Of a stretch of DNA of 64,000 bases, positions 42,035 to 53,934 are shown piece after piece. This stretch comes from Arcuatula senhousia. Its lineage: Eukaryota; Mollusca; Bivalvia; Mytilida; Mytilidae. The notes under the pieces were generated by a model. That model was not told the DNA's origin. It ran no database searches and saw nothing but the letters and a program-made list of their open reading frames with translations. Both the position numbers and the translations under genes were made by a program. Location: positions 1 to 64,000 of the forward strand of contig CAXARO010000904.1 of assembly GCA_963971305.1 (NCBI GenBank). The letters are read 5' to 3'. The number at the start of each line of letters is the position of its first letter. Positions within the stretch are counted from its first letter, which is position 1.

Positions 42035-43161
42035 GAGTATCAGGTTCACGAATACGAACCTCCAACCGGCGCTCAGCTGAATTGCTCCGGTGCGGATATA
42101 CGCATTAATATCGAGACCCAACATCTCTTCCTCCACCCCATTCGAAAGCTCTTGATCGAAGGTAGACTTCAAAATAACAATGTCACCGCCTACGACGATG
42201 CGGATCTAGTGACCCTTGTCCACGTACAACGGTGTGATGTTCCTCTTTCGCAGGATCAGCTACCGACTCTCCGGCCAGGTGATTGAGCACCTGAACGATC
42301 CAGGCGTGGCCACCGCCATGCTTGGTATGCTCACCTATCCTGGCGACTTCTCCTAATCGCAGGGCTCAACCAGTTGTGGTTCAAAGATTCAACGGCCGAT
42401 GCAAAAGCGGATAATACCGGATTCGCAGCACGCCACGGGTATATCAAAACCAAGCCAGCCAATGAGGAATCCCTTCCTTCTCCCTCCGCTCATGCATATT
42501 TTGGCATTGCCAGGGATTACGATAAAATCGTCTATGGATTCAAGCATGAGCTCTCCCTGGTGCGCGATTTGGACGCAAATGCCATCCTCCGAGCGGCAGT
42601 TGTCAACGACGTGGCTAAGGTCGTCTTGAGCAAAGTCTCCTGGTTTATCCCTATCATCCCTTCCGACGGCAAGAAGCTGATGCTCCTCAATACCATCCAG
42701 AGTAAGACCAAAATCGATTGTGGATTCCGCATGAGGCAGTGTGACTAAATTGCATAATGCCGTGGTCTTCGACCAATGCCGATTTCGAAATACCTGTTAT
42801 CCACGTCACCCTCAATGCGGAGCGCAATCCCGCTGAAGATTTCAACGCAGACTTCTCCACCCAGTGCAAGGTTGCCAGGGTCTATAAGGAGGGTGCCGAA
42901 TTTCGCAAGAAATTATATAGCCTGGAAAGCCTGCTGAGCAATGGTGACATCAACCTCTCCGATTTCATCTATCTCTATCCCCTTCTCGTCTCTGACGGGA
43001 ACCATCAGTCCGAACGGTTGAAAGAGTCTACGGTGGATATTCAGATCTGAGCAGATTTCGAGCGCAACGTCCCTGCCAATACCCAAGCCTTCGCATTGGT
43101 CATCTCAAAACGAATCCTTCAATTCGAATCCGATGGTCAGAAGATGAGCGTCGTTTTCTGA
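42035..43161 (+). pseudogene. Polinton capsid protein, probably the major (double jelly-roll), decayed
   Basis: Pieces in order are EYQVHEYEPPTGAQLNCSGA and ETQHLFLHPIRKLLIEGRLQ (42035-42240), MFLFRRISYRLSGQVIEHLN in another frame, 42374-42748 (LWFKDSTADAKADNTGFAAR; YDKIVYGFKHELSLVRDLDA), then 42757-43050 (FDQCR-type start lost; NLSDFIYLYPLLVSDG). An in-frame TGA is followed by ANTQAFALVISKRILQFESD to KMSVVF at the stop 43159-43161. At least four breaks. The family is a structural protein of Polintons; its identity as the major rather than a minor capsid protein is inferred from length and position. Confidence 0.65.
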
Positions 43162-43300
43162 GGGGTAAGATTAATGGACGCTTCTCTTTTACCTAAAACC
43201 GAGCCCAAGCATGGGTTCATCTTCATCGTTGTTGGAACGATAGCCAGATCTTGACCCGCTTCAACCCACCCTTCAACTGCGTCACGAAAAATCCTACAAG

Positions 43301-43910
43301 ATGGCCCTTGTGAATCTGAAGACGTACTACTCCATCCCCAATATCCATGATGGGAATAATTCCTTCAGTTACCCTCCCGATGTAAAATGTTACCTGATTT
43401 CCTGTCGAGTTGAGCACTTGGGCCTACGGCATTGACGATATCAACGATGAGATCAAGCGGCAACTGCAATAAGCACGAATCTAAGATCCTTCTCGGTGCC
43501 AATTGCGCGACCTTGAGAACCACCCTCACCTTCGCCATATTAAGTAGATTTCGACGGCTCCAATAGCATAAGTACCGTGCTAGGGTTCGAGCGTATTAAA
43601 GACGTATACCTTCAACAGAGCCACGAACGGCTACACAGAGGGTGAGCATATCGTCAATATCATTAGCATCAAAAGCATCCTGGTGAATAGCGATATTACC
43701 CATGGAAGCTATGTAGACGACAACCAGCAGTCCACTATCTATAACTTCTTTCCCAGGGTAAATCCGGGCATGAAGATCTTTCAGACCCCCAAAAATCTAG
43801 TCTACTTACCCATGACTCTGAGGACCATCGACCGCATGCAGACGTATCTGACCGATCAAAACGAGGAGAGAATCTCACCATCCTTTTTCATCTCCCTGAG
43901 ATATAAATAG
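43301..43910 (+). pseudogene. Polinton minor capsid/penton-like protein, decayed
   Basis: Starts MALVNLKTYYSIPNIHDGNN and is broken after about 40 codons. It then resumes as INDEIKRQLQ and NGYTEGEHIVNIISIKSILV, and ends cleanly with TIYNFFPRVNPGMKIFQTPK to TDQNEERISPSFFISLRYK before a TAG. The final 75 codons (43683-43910) are open. Placement right after the larger capsid gene fits a single jelly-roll penton, but this is by analogy. Confidence 0.6.
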
Positions 43911-43989
43911 ATTATCAAGAGCCGGTCTCAATTTTACAAAGGGTCAGGCAGAGAAGATTCCGCGTGCAGCAAATCTAAGAAGGGCTGCC

Positions 43990-44451
43990 CGTGAGCGTCC
44001 GATTGCTTCATGCCAACCTATCCGTCGGGCATAAGATGCTCTTCACTCACCGTCAGTTCCAGCGCATCACTAAGCTGTTGCAGAGCAGTAAGGGCGGTAT
44101 GGTCTTGGAGATGAGTCCGAAGCAGGTTAGGTATAACGTGCAGAAAGAAGGCCAATGCTAGTATAAACTGTACTACCTGCTTTCGGTGTGGGTGCAATGG
44201 GTGCTTTGGGTAGTGCAGCCATCCAAAAAGCCATAGGGTCAAGATTATACCTCAAAAAGGGTGGAAAAATGTGCTGCGTGAAACCTTGGGGTCGTGGTCT
44301 ACTAGTTTATCTCAGCCCTGGCACTCTACCCAATACCTATGGTGATGGGTTGTACTTGAAGAGGAGACGTCAGCTCTACGATAGTAGTGGGCTGATCATT
44401 GATCCCAATAGCTCATTCAAAAGTGTCCTCCTGCTCGGTATGCCCCTATAG
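43990..44451 (+). pseudogene. Polinton small virion-associated ORF (GLYLKK motif), decayed
   Basis: Reads FQRITKLLQSSKGGMVLEMS and PKQVRYNVQKEG in one frame. After a break near 44160 it reads GAMGALGSAAIQKAIGSRLY, LKKGGKMCCVKPWGRGLLV and GDGLYLKRRR (44188-44451). An Ala/Gly-rich hydrophobic stretch followed by basic LKKGG repeats resembles membrane-active or core-type minor virion peptides. I do not assign a function. Confidence 0.45.
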
Positions 44452-44529
44452 ATAAATAGAGGATGAAGTAGATGTCGGCCATATCGCTTGCATGGATGCT
44501 GAGCTCACGCATTAATCCGGAGAATTAGC

Positions 44530-44907
44530 ATGCGTTTAAGATCTACAACCGAATGGATAAAGTTGTCTTATTTGCCTTGGTTGATGTTCAATATGCCATC
44601 TTTTGCTGGCCAGTGGTACCATGGGGTCTGCTCTGACCGGTGTAGGTGCTGTGGCATACATTCCCTATGTTTCTTTGCCTGCCTCAGTGCCACCGGCACC
44701 CTGATCCTGTCCCTGATCTTGCAACGTCTTGCCAAGAAAAAGAAGAAGCATCGAGACACCGTTCGACAAGCCAAAATCTACAAATCCCGGTTCGCAGGTA
44801 AAGACGGTTCTCCTGCCATCTGCCTGAAGAACTACTACAATGAGAAAGATCGGTTGCGTCAACCTTCAAGCCCATTTACCGAAGAGCTTAATGTGCATGC
44901 ACCATAA
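44530..44907 (+). pseudogene. Unrecognised ORF, hydrophobic segment plus basic helix
   Basis: A 125-codon open frame containing a hydrophobic stretch (FFACLSATGTLILSLIL) and then a basic segment (RLAKKKKKHRDTVRQAKIYK). The hydrophobic half may be a frame-shifted remnant. It is followed by a short duplicated line (cactctgctagcgctcc around 44945 and 44975). Family not recognised. Confidence 0.35.
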
Positions 44908-45109
44908 TGAGGTTTCTACCACTCTCGCACATCACTCCGCTAGCGCTCCATGATATGCTCCGTTCACGCACTCTGCTAGCGCTCCCTGATATGCTCCGTT
45001 CACATACCCTCCCAAATCAAATATTTCAGTGACCAAAGCAAGATTCCCAATCCAGTCATTTGGATTGGGAATTTTCTTGTCCCACACACAACCAGTTGGA
45101 TGTTTTTAC

Positions 45110-45442
45110 TTCCTCACCAGATCGTAGGAGAGATATTCTTGCTTGGACTTTTTGGACACTTTGAATCCAATGCTACTGACGTAGGCCCCTTGCAAGTGAT
45201 CTTCTGCTTTGTCAAGCGACGGGCAATTAACCCCATACTTTGATGCCCTCTCCTTGTCTGTCCTTCAAGATGAGGATCTTTGACCAACCGTATATTCCAT
45301 CCACCACTATTTTTTCCATGATTTCGTAGATTGACCCGATGGCAAGGTCCTTCCATTTTAGAGCTTCCTGTCTCTGCTCCTCCACCTTTTCCTGGACGAC
45401 ATCTTCACTGTTGAAGTCGTCTCAACTAAGTATAAAAGACAT
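45110..45442 (-). pseudogene. Small conserved Polinton ORF beside right TIR, decayed
   Basis: From ATG at 45442 the minus strand reads MSFILS, stop, DDFNSEDVVQEKVEEQRQ, ALKWKDLAIGSIYEIMEKIV and ILILKDRQGEGIKVWG, stop (45227-45229). After a frameshift it reads YVSSIGFKVSKKSKQEYLSY. The central part looks like a small beta-rich nucleic-acid-binding-like fold (I-G-x-I-Y-x-I ... I-L-x-D-x-x-G). Comparable ORFs next to Polinton TIRs are familiar to me, without a known function. Confidence 0.5.
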
Positions 45443-45444
45443 TC

Positions 45445-45562
45445 TTGTATTTACTTTTGCTCAATAGGGATGCAGTACGTTTGCATCTGGCCGTCGGCGG
45501 TGAGGGTCATTTACAGGATTTCTTCCTTGAAAAGTGGTGGTGTAGAATCCCCCTTTTCATAC
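45445..45562 (+). repeat. Inner terminal inverted repeat, right
   Basis: Partner of 34242-34362 in inverted orientation. It marks the right edge of the Polinton gene block and directly follows the minus-strand small ORF (45110-45442). Confidence 0.75.
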
Positions 45563-45572
45563 TACTCACATT

Positions 45573-46122
45573 TTCGATATCGATTGATCGTGGCGTAACC
45601 AGTGTAAATCGAAGTCAAAAGGGTCCACCCTTAGACACTTCTATATAAAATCGCAACCAATCCCTAATCGGAACCGTCGAGATTCGACACTATCGGCGAT
45701 ATAGGTTATATAGCTCGATATCTCCCCTATCGATTACAACCGGTCCGATATCGAGTGATCGTAGCCAAACGAGTTGAAATCGAGGTCGAAAGGACCCACC
45801 CTTAGACACTTCTATATAAAATCGCAACCAATCCCTAATCGGAACCGTCGAGATTCGACACTATCGGCGATATAGGTTATATAGCTCGATATCTCCCCTA
45901 TCGATTACAACCGGTCCGATATCGAGTGATAGTAGCCAAACGAGTTGAAATCGAGGTCGAAAGGACCCACCCTTAGACACTTCTATATAAAATCGCAACC
46001 AATCCCTAGTCGGAACCGTCGAGATTCGACACTATCGGCGATATAGGTTATATAGCTCGATATCTCCCCTATCGATTACAACCGGTCCGATATCGAGTGA
46101 TCGTAGCCAAACGAGCTGAAAT
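45573..46122 (+). repeat. 171-bp tandem array (about 3.2 copies)
   Basis: The unit start cttagacacttctatataaa occurs at 45630, 45801 and 45972, an exact 171-bp period, with very few differences between copies. It contains gatatcga-type palindromes. A single degenerate copy lies near the left end of the element (34127-34205) in direct orientation. Confidence 0.9.
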
Positions 46123-47504
46123 CGAAACAACATCCTCCTGTTGGATCCGTCGCCTTTGCTTATCAGGCACATAATTTTCAACAGGGGATGTTATATAGGC
46201 CGGATACTATGATTTTCCGAACCGAAACTGATTATCACGAAATGTGGAAAATGTTTTGCATATCAAAATGGAATTTGTATTTGTAATTGAATTCTATATA
46301 CTCTTTCATTTAATTCGGCCTTTCTGTCTGGTTTCTGCAGCTTACGCTTGTTACTGTTTTCTTTTGCTCTGCTTAAAAATACGCTAACTGAACATGGGAT
46401 TATTTCTCGCTCTACTCTAATTTTGAGGATGCCGAAGGCCATTATGAATAAAATATTTGTTTGTTATTCACAAATGAATAGAAAATTCACTTAGTTATTT
46501 CCCTTGGGTTTTAATTTTTGTTAATTTAAATATAATTATAAAAAAAATACAAATATTTTATATTAATTTAGATGAAAAAAACTATATGATTATTCAAACT
46601 TTATGCAAATTTATTCTGCGCTTAAAACTCGAAATACATTTAAAGGTTAACATTGTTAAAATGCCCATACACAAATTTCTTAAAATATAATCTAAAACAT
46701 TTGTTTTCTTCAATGTTACAAATGATTTTAAAGCTGAAGATTTAACTTGATATTTTTCATACACCATGACCTGACACTTGAGTTCAATCTCCGAATTTGA
46801 ATTAGAGTTTGCACTTCTTATTGCAACTTTGTTGTTTTGAGTCTGTAATTTGCACAGATTTGTTAGGTGCGTGTAGTGAATATGAAGGAAACTAGCGCAA
46901 ATATATTTTGAAATGAGTGTATCGGGCAATACAAATGTTCTAATAAAACATATAAAAATATATATATATTTTGGGGTCTTCAAATTTAATGCTATTTATA
47001 GATGCCATAATTTTCGACTTTTCATTGGATAAAATCTGTTTCAATCAGCTTTTCTAACAATCACCGAGGAAAGCATATTGCCTCTAGGAAGGAATATTCC
47101 TTTATCAGCAAAAACAAACAAAAAGGTAATTTTAGGGGGGAATAAGTATATACTGATATTTCCGGGGAAATATGAGAAGGGGAAATATTAGTATGTAACA
47201 CTTGCAATTAGACACTGGTCAAACATTTGGGGACGGCGAGAGGGACGGACGAACGGACGGATGGATGGACGAACGGAGTCGAATACTATATACCCCTTAC
47301 TTTCATAGATGGAGCATAAAAACAACAATTTCTATGTTCGTTAGAAACATATTTTACAAAAAAAAAAAATATGGACCGAGTAGGATTTGTTCGTAGTCGT
47401 GGTAGTTGAAACAATAATGTTGGAATATCGAATAATGAATATGTTCTGTTTGAATAGGTTAAAGTGTACCATATTCGAATTTAAGAAAACAGAATAATAA
47501 AATG
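46123..47504. other. AT-rich DNA between repeat array and LINEs; ACGG repeat end at 47232
   Basis: Mostly unrecognised. A 129-codon minus-strand frame (46594-46983) has no motif. An ACGG-marked tract (gggacggacgaacggacgga, 47231-47250) followed by ctatatacccctta suggests a pearl-like repeat end. Confidence 0.35.
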
Positions 47505-47690
47505 ACAAATTCAAATTCAAATTCAAATTCTTTATTGTGCCCAATTAGAGGGGCCCATTGAGGGCATATAAATCAATACATGTATACAAACAAGACATAT
47601 TTTACAATGATTATGTTGATTGGACATAAAAACAAATAAATATAGAAGAACAATAATGTGAGTCAGTCGGGACAAAGAGGGATAACTCTA
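47505..47690 (-). mobile_element. 3' end of LINE D with (AAATTC)n tail
   Basis: The tail aaattcaaattcaaattc (47505-47529) is followed by tttattgtgcccaattagag. It ends in the 17-bp duplication AAAGAGGGATAACTCTA (47674-47690). The element resumes at 51541 beyond the inserted LINEs B and C. Confidence 0.7.
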
Positions 47691-48625
47691 CACGAATTAT
47701 GATCTTTTCTAATCTGGGATATCAGAATCAGAAATTTTATTGGAATAAAATCCAGACAATTGGATTGTTACCACAACTTATATACAAGTACATACATAAA
47801 AACAGCACAATAATATGACAATGTTAAATTGGTGATACATAAAAATATAAGAAGGTTCACATATAGATTATAGTCTGACCATTTAAATATCCGCTTGCCT
47901 CCTACCAAGAAAGTTGAAATTGTGATTGAGCTTTGCATCCCCTTGAGATTAAGAAATTTGAATTTTTTTTATTTAAGATTGCTTCGCTAGTTCACATCTC
48001 TTATTGTACATTTTACTAATTCCATTTATAATAACCTGACAAATATCGTATTCATTACAGGTAAATATGTAGTTAAATTTACATTGAGAGTTCATGTTTT
48101 TAAAAGAAGGGACTATAGAACTTATTTCATTAAACAAAGACAACCTATATAAAGATAACTGAGAACATACTATGACAAAGTGGAATTCATCTTCAATTTC
48201 TATTTGGCATAAGGGACATATTCTATTTTCTAACTTTGTTTTATTGAATCTACCAGTTTCAATAGCTAATTTACTATTGCTTATTCGAAGTTTTGAGTAT
48301 TATTTGTATCAGCCTTGTTGAAATTAAATAATAAATATTTTTCTGTTTTAAAATCAGTTTTTAATTGTCGATAAGTTCTTAATTTGTTTCTATGCATTGA
48401 TGATTCATCTTTATAAATTGATTCTTTCCAGAAATGATTGAAATTTTCATTTAATTTCATTGAAATTGCTTTGAGTAATCTTTTCTTGGAAAAGGTGCCC
48501 TGATTTTCCCAAACATGAGAAAAATTCAATTTATTTAATAAAAATTTTATTTTATTTTGAAAACCATCAGTCAACTGTGAGCTTGATTTGTATGCTTCAC
48601 CCAGTAGTTTTTTCTTTTGATTTTA
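47691..48625 (-). mobile_element. LINE C, 3' part only
   Basis: The minus strand reads LGEAYKSSSQLTDGFQNKIK (about 48540-48600), RTYRQLKTDFKTEKYLLFNF and, in another frame, NRICPLCQIEIEDEFHFVIV, the C-x-x-C ... E-D-E-x-H-F knuckle that ends LINE ORF2. The 3' UTR reaches 47691. The RT core is absent: its upper end abuts the tail of LINE B at 48626. Confidence 0.7.
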
Positions 48626-51523
48626 GAATAACATAACATAACATAACATAACATATTTTTATTTTCCAAATCAGGAGCCCACATGGAGCAAGTGGAATTT
48701 TACATTTATGAGATGAAAGAGCATGATTTGAAGATACAACACAGTTACATTAACAATCAACAATTATTGATTATAACATGACAATGTGAATAAAAAGAAA
48801 TTGACTGGGTACAGCAAAATACAACTCATAACTTCTTAGTTAGAACAATCTATGATGAATTTGGCAGTGGCTGACAGTATTTGAGGGTCTTCATTGCTTA
48901 GAAGAAAAATTAGCTTGTTATCATTATCAAGATTCTTAAAATTTGGAAATTTTCTATAAACAAGTTCAAACAAACTGTCCCTTTTAGAATCATTTTTTGT
49001 ACATCTGCATAAAAAATGAACCTCGTCTTCAACCTCATTTAAAGAACAATTTTTACAATATCTTTCTTCTCTTGGAACATTTTGATATCTTCCTAATTCT
49101 ATTTGCAGTCTATGTGCTGAGATTCTAAATTTACAAAGAGCTTTTTATGTAACCAGAACCCAAATGAGGATTTTAAAGCTTGTATACTAATAGGATACAT
49201 GCCTAGTTCTGAGAGAACAGCCAAATTTACAGCTGCTTTATTTACTCCGAGGAGATATTTAGCGAATTTTATTTGAACTTTGACTGACTGCATTGACAAG
49301 TATTTTGATTCTAGACTTTTATCTGTTTTAATAATATTTAGGCACCATATTTCACTACAGTGAAACACGTGATTCAAATAATTTAAGATGTGCAGAAACA
49401 TTAATTTTGTCAGAGATCAACATCTTTTTAATGCAAAATATTGCTTTTGAAGCCTTTTTGCATAAAAGATTAATTGCTTCAGAGAATACACCTGAAGGTT
49501 TGAAAACTATTCCTAAATATTTGTATTCCATGCATTGTTCAATAGCTATATTTCTGAAGTTAAAAATGTTATTATATATTTTTCTTCCAGATTTATTGAA
49601 GACCATTATTTTGGTTTTGCTTAGATTAACAGTAAGATTCCATTTTTCACAGTAACCATCTAGCTTATTGAGACAGTTTTGAAGTCCATTAGGAGATTCT
49701 GATATTAATACTAGATCATCAGCATACATCAAACATGATAATTGAGTATTATTGACATCTACTGGCTGACAATCTGATTTAAAAAGTTTAGATAGATCAT
49801 TTAAATATAATGAAAAAAGTGCAGGGCTTAAAATGCATCCTTGTTTTACTCCTACTTGTGATAAGAAAGAGTCAGTTATTCCATCTGAGATCTTAACAGA
49901 GAATAAAACTTCTTTGTACATTGATTTCAAGATATCTAGAAAAGGTCCTTTAATATTATAAGTAAACAATTTATAAAACAAAGCTTTTCTGTTTATAGTA
50001 TCAAACGCCTTTTTAAAGTCAATAAAACAAGCATATATTCTTTTGGAGGATTTAAAGGCTTTATCAATAATTGTTTTTAATGTGAAAATATGGTCACTTG
50101 TCCTACATCCTTTTTTGAAGCCAAATTGTTCTGGGCAAATTATGTTGTTATTTTCTAAGTATTTTTCAAGCCTGTTGTATAAAACTCTGGAAAAAAACTT
50201 TCCTAGACAACTAGAGAGAGCAATGCCTCTATAATTTGAGGGATCTGTAAAGCACCCACCTTTAAAAATAGGTTTGATAAAGTTTTCTTTCCATGGATTG
50301 GGATAAATACCTGTTTTAAAAATTAAATTAAATAGTTTCACATATATATTAACATTCATAGAACATGATATCTTCAACATTTCATTTAATATCCCATCTG
50401 AACCACAAGATTTTCTATTTTTCAGAGATTTCATAGCAAGCAACACTTCTTCTTTTGTTATATTATCATTAAGAACCAAATTACAACAGTTTTGAAAGTC
50501 TGGGCTAACATAATTGTCACTTTTATTGCCTTTATTAAAGTCATGCCCTGTGTTCATAAGTTCCTTAAAGTAGTCAAACCACTCTTCAGGTAAAATATTA
50601 GAGCTTGGGTCACTAGTATCTTTTTTACTTATGGATTTAACAGTATTCCAAAATTCTTCAGCATTAGTTTGATCACAGTCTAATATTTTATTTAACATTT
50701 TATGTCTGAATTGTCTGTATTTTTTCTTACAAGCCTGTTTAAATCTTTTTTGTTGGTTAAGACTTTTTGACGCAAATCTTTGTTCCATGGTTCACCACAA
50801 AGTTTTCTGCTTAAATGTTTTAAATTTCTGTATTTTGTTTCACATTCATTATCATAATATGGTCTTTTGATTTTTCTAAATTTAACTCTTTTTTTGGTAT
50901 TATTTCCCTTTGCTTGTCCTAAAAAAGCTGCATTATATAGAGTGGAAGATAAGTTTGACACTACTTCATTTATCTTATCATCATTGGTGTCATTAGATAT
51001 GTCTAATAACTCATCAAGGTTTTCTAACATTGGGTTAAAATCTATTTGTGATAAATTAGATTTAAATATAACGTCACGTTCCTCAGTCCACTTGACTTTT
51101 TTTAAAGATGTTTTCAAATTTCTTGGGGGTTGTATTTTGATTTGAGATAATATATTAACTGAAATTGGACAATGGTCAGAAATTGTTGGTTCTTTCCAAC
51201 TTTAAAGTTAAGAATGTTTCTAAGAAACTCTGAGCTACAGATGCAATAATCATCAATTGAAGTTTCATTGTGATTAAAGAAAGTTATTTTTCCTTTAGAA
51301 TCTCCTAAAGTCTTCCATTTAGTATTCGAAGTTGGGCATCTGTGCACATATCAATAACTTGTTTCCCATAACTGTTTGTTTTTTTTGTATAATTTCAGTA
51401 TTTCTAGATCTATGGACATTATCAGCTATATAGTTAATAGGTAGAAAGTCATCTAGGTTATCATTGATTTCATTTTTTGTGGATATCAGTAATAGGTATT
51501 TACTAAATTGTATATCTATATGG
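48626..51523 (-). mobile_element. LINE B (CR1/Jockey-type), 5'-truncated
   Basis: The 3' end carries an (AACAT)n tail at 48627-48655. Then come the ORF2 C-terminus (RYCKNCSLNEVEDEVHFLCR, about 48990-49070), RT (49355-50788) and the endonuclease end (50692-51500). It stops at 51523, directly before the second copy of the 17-bp duplication AAAGAGGGATAACTCTA (51524-51540). Confidence 0.8.
49099..51480 (-). pseudogene. LINE B ORF2: endonuclease end, RT and C-terminus
   Basis: Endonuclease part: LDDFLPINYIADNVHRSRN and SIDDYCICSSEFLRNILNFK (51114-51480). Linker at 50692-51117. RT frame of 477 codons (49355-50788): RKSCGSDGILNEMLKIS, NYRGIALSSCLGKFFSRVLY, YACFIDFKKAFDTINRKALF (catalytic Asp), GVKQGCILSPALFSLYLNDL and CLMYADDLVLISES (catalytic YADD). 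C-terminal part: 49099-49401. The RT core itself is uninterrupted. Frameshifts lie near 49380, 50700-50790 and 51115, plus a stop near 51300. Confidence 0.85.
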
Positions 51524-51540
51524 AAAGAGGGATAACTCTA

Positions 51541-53890
51541 ATTGCCAAGAGAAGAGAAAACAATTCTTGTATAAAAAATGCGACAAAGAACTGGTGACAA
51601 CTATGTTTTTTGTTTTTGTTTTTTTTTCTAAATAAGTTTCATTTAAGCAAATATTTAGCTCTCAATGCATAAAATGAGGATAGCAATTCACATAATATAG
51701 AGTTAAAATGAAGGCTATCGTTCGACATGAACCAAATAAGCAGATTGCTATCAGATATTTGGGATAAATATGGGTATTTTTTAATAGTTCGTCCAGAAAG
51801 GTTTTTCTTTGATTATTATAAAGGGTACATTTAAATAAAAAATGTTCTTCGTCTTCAACCGAGTTCATTGAGCAAAACTGGCTTGTTCTCTCTGATCTTG
51901 GCAGTGTTATACTTTTCCCATGTTCATCAATTTTTCGCTCATAACGGCCTCTCTCTATGCGGAGACAGTGATTGCTTATTCTAAATCTACAAAAATGTAG
52001 TTAAAATTACTCTCTTATCTCTGTTCTTAATATTGGGGTAATCTTCAAAAGTGAAAGCATATTTAAATTTAAAGTAGTTGCTTAATTTACTGTGATCATC
52101 TCTTTTTAATAAGTCTCTTTGATGGCTCCAATATGTTAAAAAATCAGTTTTGATATTTTTTTAAGTAAAATTTTGAATTTATTTTTACCGAGTTTTTTAC
52201 AAAGTGCTAAATTTAGTCCAAGTTTTTCACTAAAAAACTTCATATTTGCATACCATGATTGATAAGCCATAGCTTTATCAGAGGAGCTTTCAATATAAGC
52301 ATCACTTAAGAGATCAGTGGGGGAGTTTTCAAGGCGGTGCCAATACATAAATATTTGAATTACTATGTTAATATATAAAGGAAATCTACCTAGCTCTGAT
52401 ATAACTCCAATATTTGTGCAATTTTTTGAGACACCAAGAATGTACTTGCAAAATTTAAGATTTAATCTATCAGGTTCCCAATCTTTGAAAATTTCAAAAA
52501 GATGCATGGCTCTTCTTTTTGGATACCCCATATTTCACAGCCATATAAAGCTATTGGTTTGATGGTGTGATCGAATATATGAAGTAAGGTCTTAATTGAT
52601 GGAGAACATGATTTAATGTTTTTGTAAAATTTAAAAGAGGCCTTTAGTCCTTTATCGTATAGATTTTTTTTAGCAGCATTAAATTTTCCAGTATTAGTAA
52701 GAACTAATCCTAAGTATTTATAGAATTTCACACATTCTATTCTGTTTGCACCTATATTAAATTCATCTGACAGTAGTCTCCCATTTTTATTAAAGATTAT
52801 AATTTGTGTTTTCTTTGTGTTTATTTCAAGACACCAGTCATTACAGTATTGGTATAAAATATTAAGTTGGGTTTGTAACCCCTTTTTATTATCTGAAAAT
52901 AACACCAGATCATCCGCATAGAGAAGGCAAGGTATACATTTATTATTTAATTGTAAACAGTCACAGTTGTCCTCTAAAGCTTTGGGCAAAAATCGTTTAT
53001 GAAAAATTTAAACAGGTTAGGACTTAAAACATCCCCTTGACGGACTCCAACTTTGGAGCTAAAAAAATCAGTTATTTTATTATCTACCCTCACACAAAGT
53101 CTGTCATTGTTATACATACTATTAAGAATTCTATAGAAAAAAAACATCAATATTTCCCTCTAACAGTTTTAACATGATACCAACATGAAGCACTTTGTCA
53201 AAGGCTTTACGAAAGTCCACAAAACATGTATATACTTTTTTGCTACCACAATTTAAATATTTATCAATAATGCATTTTAGAACAAAGACATGATCCGAAG
53301 TCCTGGAATTCTTAGAGAACCCAATTTGAGTTTGATGTATAATCCCGTTTTCAGACAAAAAATTATCAAGTCTGGTGTTTAAAATAATGTTAAACAGTTT
53401 GCCAATACTATTATTGATTGCTATTCCTCTATAATTTTCAGGTTTGTTGGGATCTTCAGATTTGTACAAAGGGCATATACAACTTTGAGACCAAGACTTC
53501 GGATTGTGACCACATCTAAATATTGCATTGAATAGTTTTAGAAAACATGGGACCATGTGGGATTGTGACACTTTCAGCATTTCATTACTTATGTTGTCCA
53601 ATCCAGGACTCTTTCCAGATTTGAGCTTTTTCAAAGCCTTTTGTAATTCAGACAAAGAAATTTCAAAATCAAGTGGAATAAAGCTTCCAACATTTTTTTC
53701 TAATTTCTTTAATTTTTCTGTAATTTCATTTACTTTGTTTGACAAATTTGGAGAAACAGATGCCAAATTAGAAAAATAATTGAACCATTTATCTCCATCT
53801 ATATTGTTTGTGTTATTATTTTGTTGTTCGTCTCTTAGGGAGTTTACCAGAGACAGAGACCACAGAGGCACATCTTTAATACGAATAGTA
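51541..53890 (-). mobile_element. LINE D, main part (RT), 5'-truncated
   Basis: Resumes the element whose 3' tail is at 47505. Minus-strand pieces are the knuckle remnant VEDEEHFLFKCTLYN (51662-51868), RLNLKFCKYILGVSK (52136-52531), LLYADDLVLFSDNKKGLQ (52462-52989, catalytic YADD) and the RT front (53131-53871) with SGKSPGLDNISNEMLKVSQ, NYRGIAINNSIGKLFNIIL and YTCFVDFRKAFDKV. Frameshifts near 52500, 53000 and 53130. It stops at about 53890 without endonuclease. It is inserted in the right arm of the Polinton. Confidence 0.8.
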
Positions 53891-53934
53891 AATTAGTAAA
53901 TTACTATTTCTAGGTCCAGCTATACTTTTTAAAA

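Noticed and set aside
45573..46122. Alpha-satellite-like array because of the 171-bp period
   Set aside because: The period is coincidental; the sequence is unrelated and the repeat is tied to the element end.
46594..46983. 129-codon minus-strand frame as a host gene
   Set aside because: AT-rich sequence with no domain, located between repeats of the composite element; no splice or transcript support.
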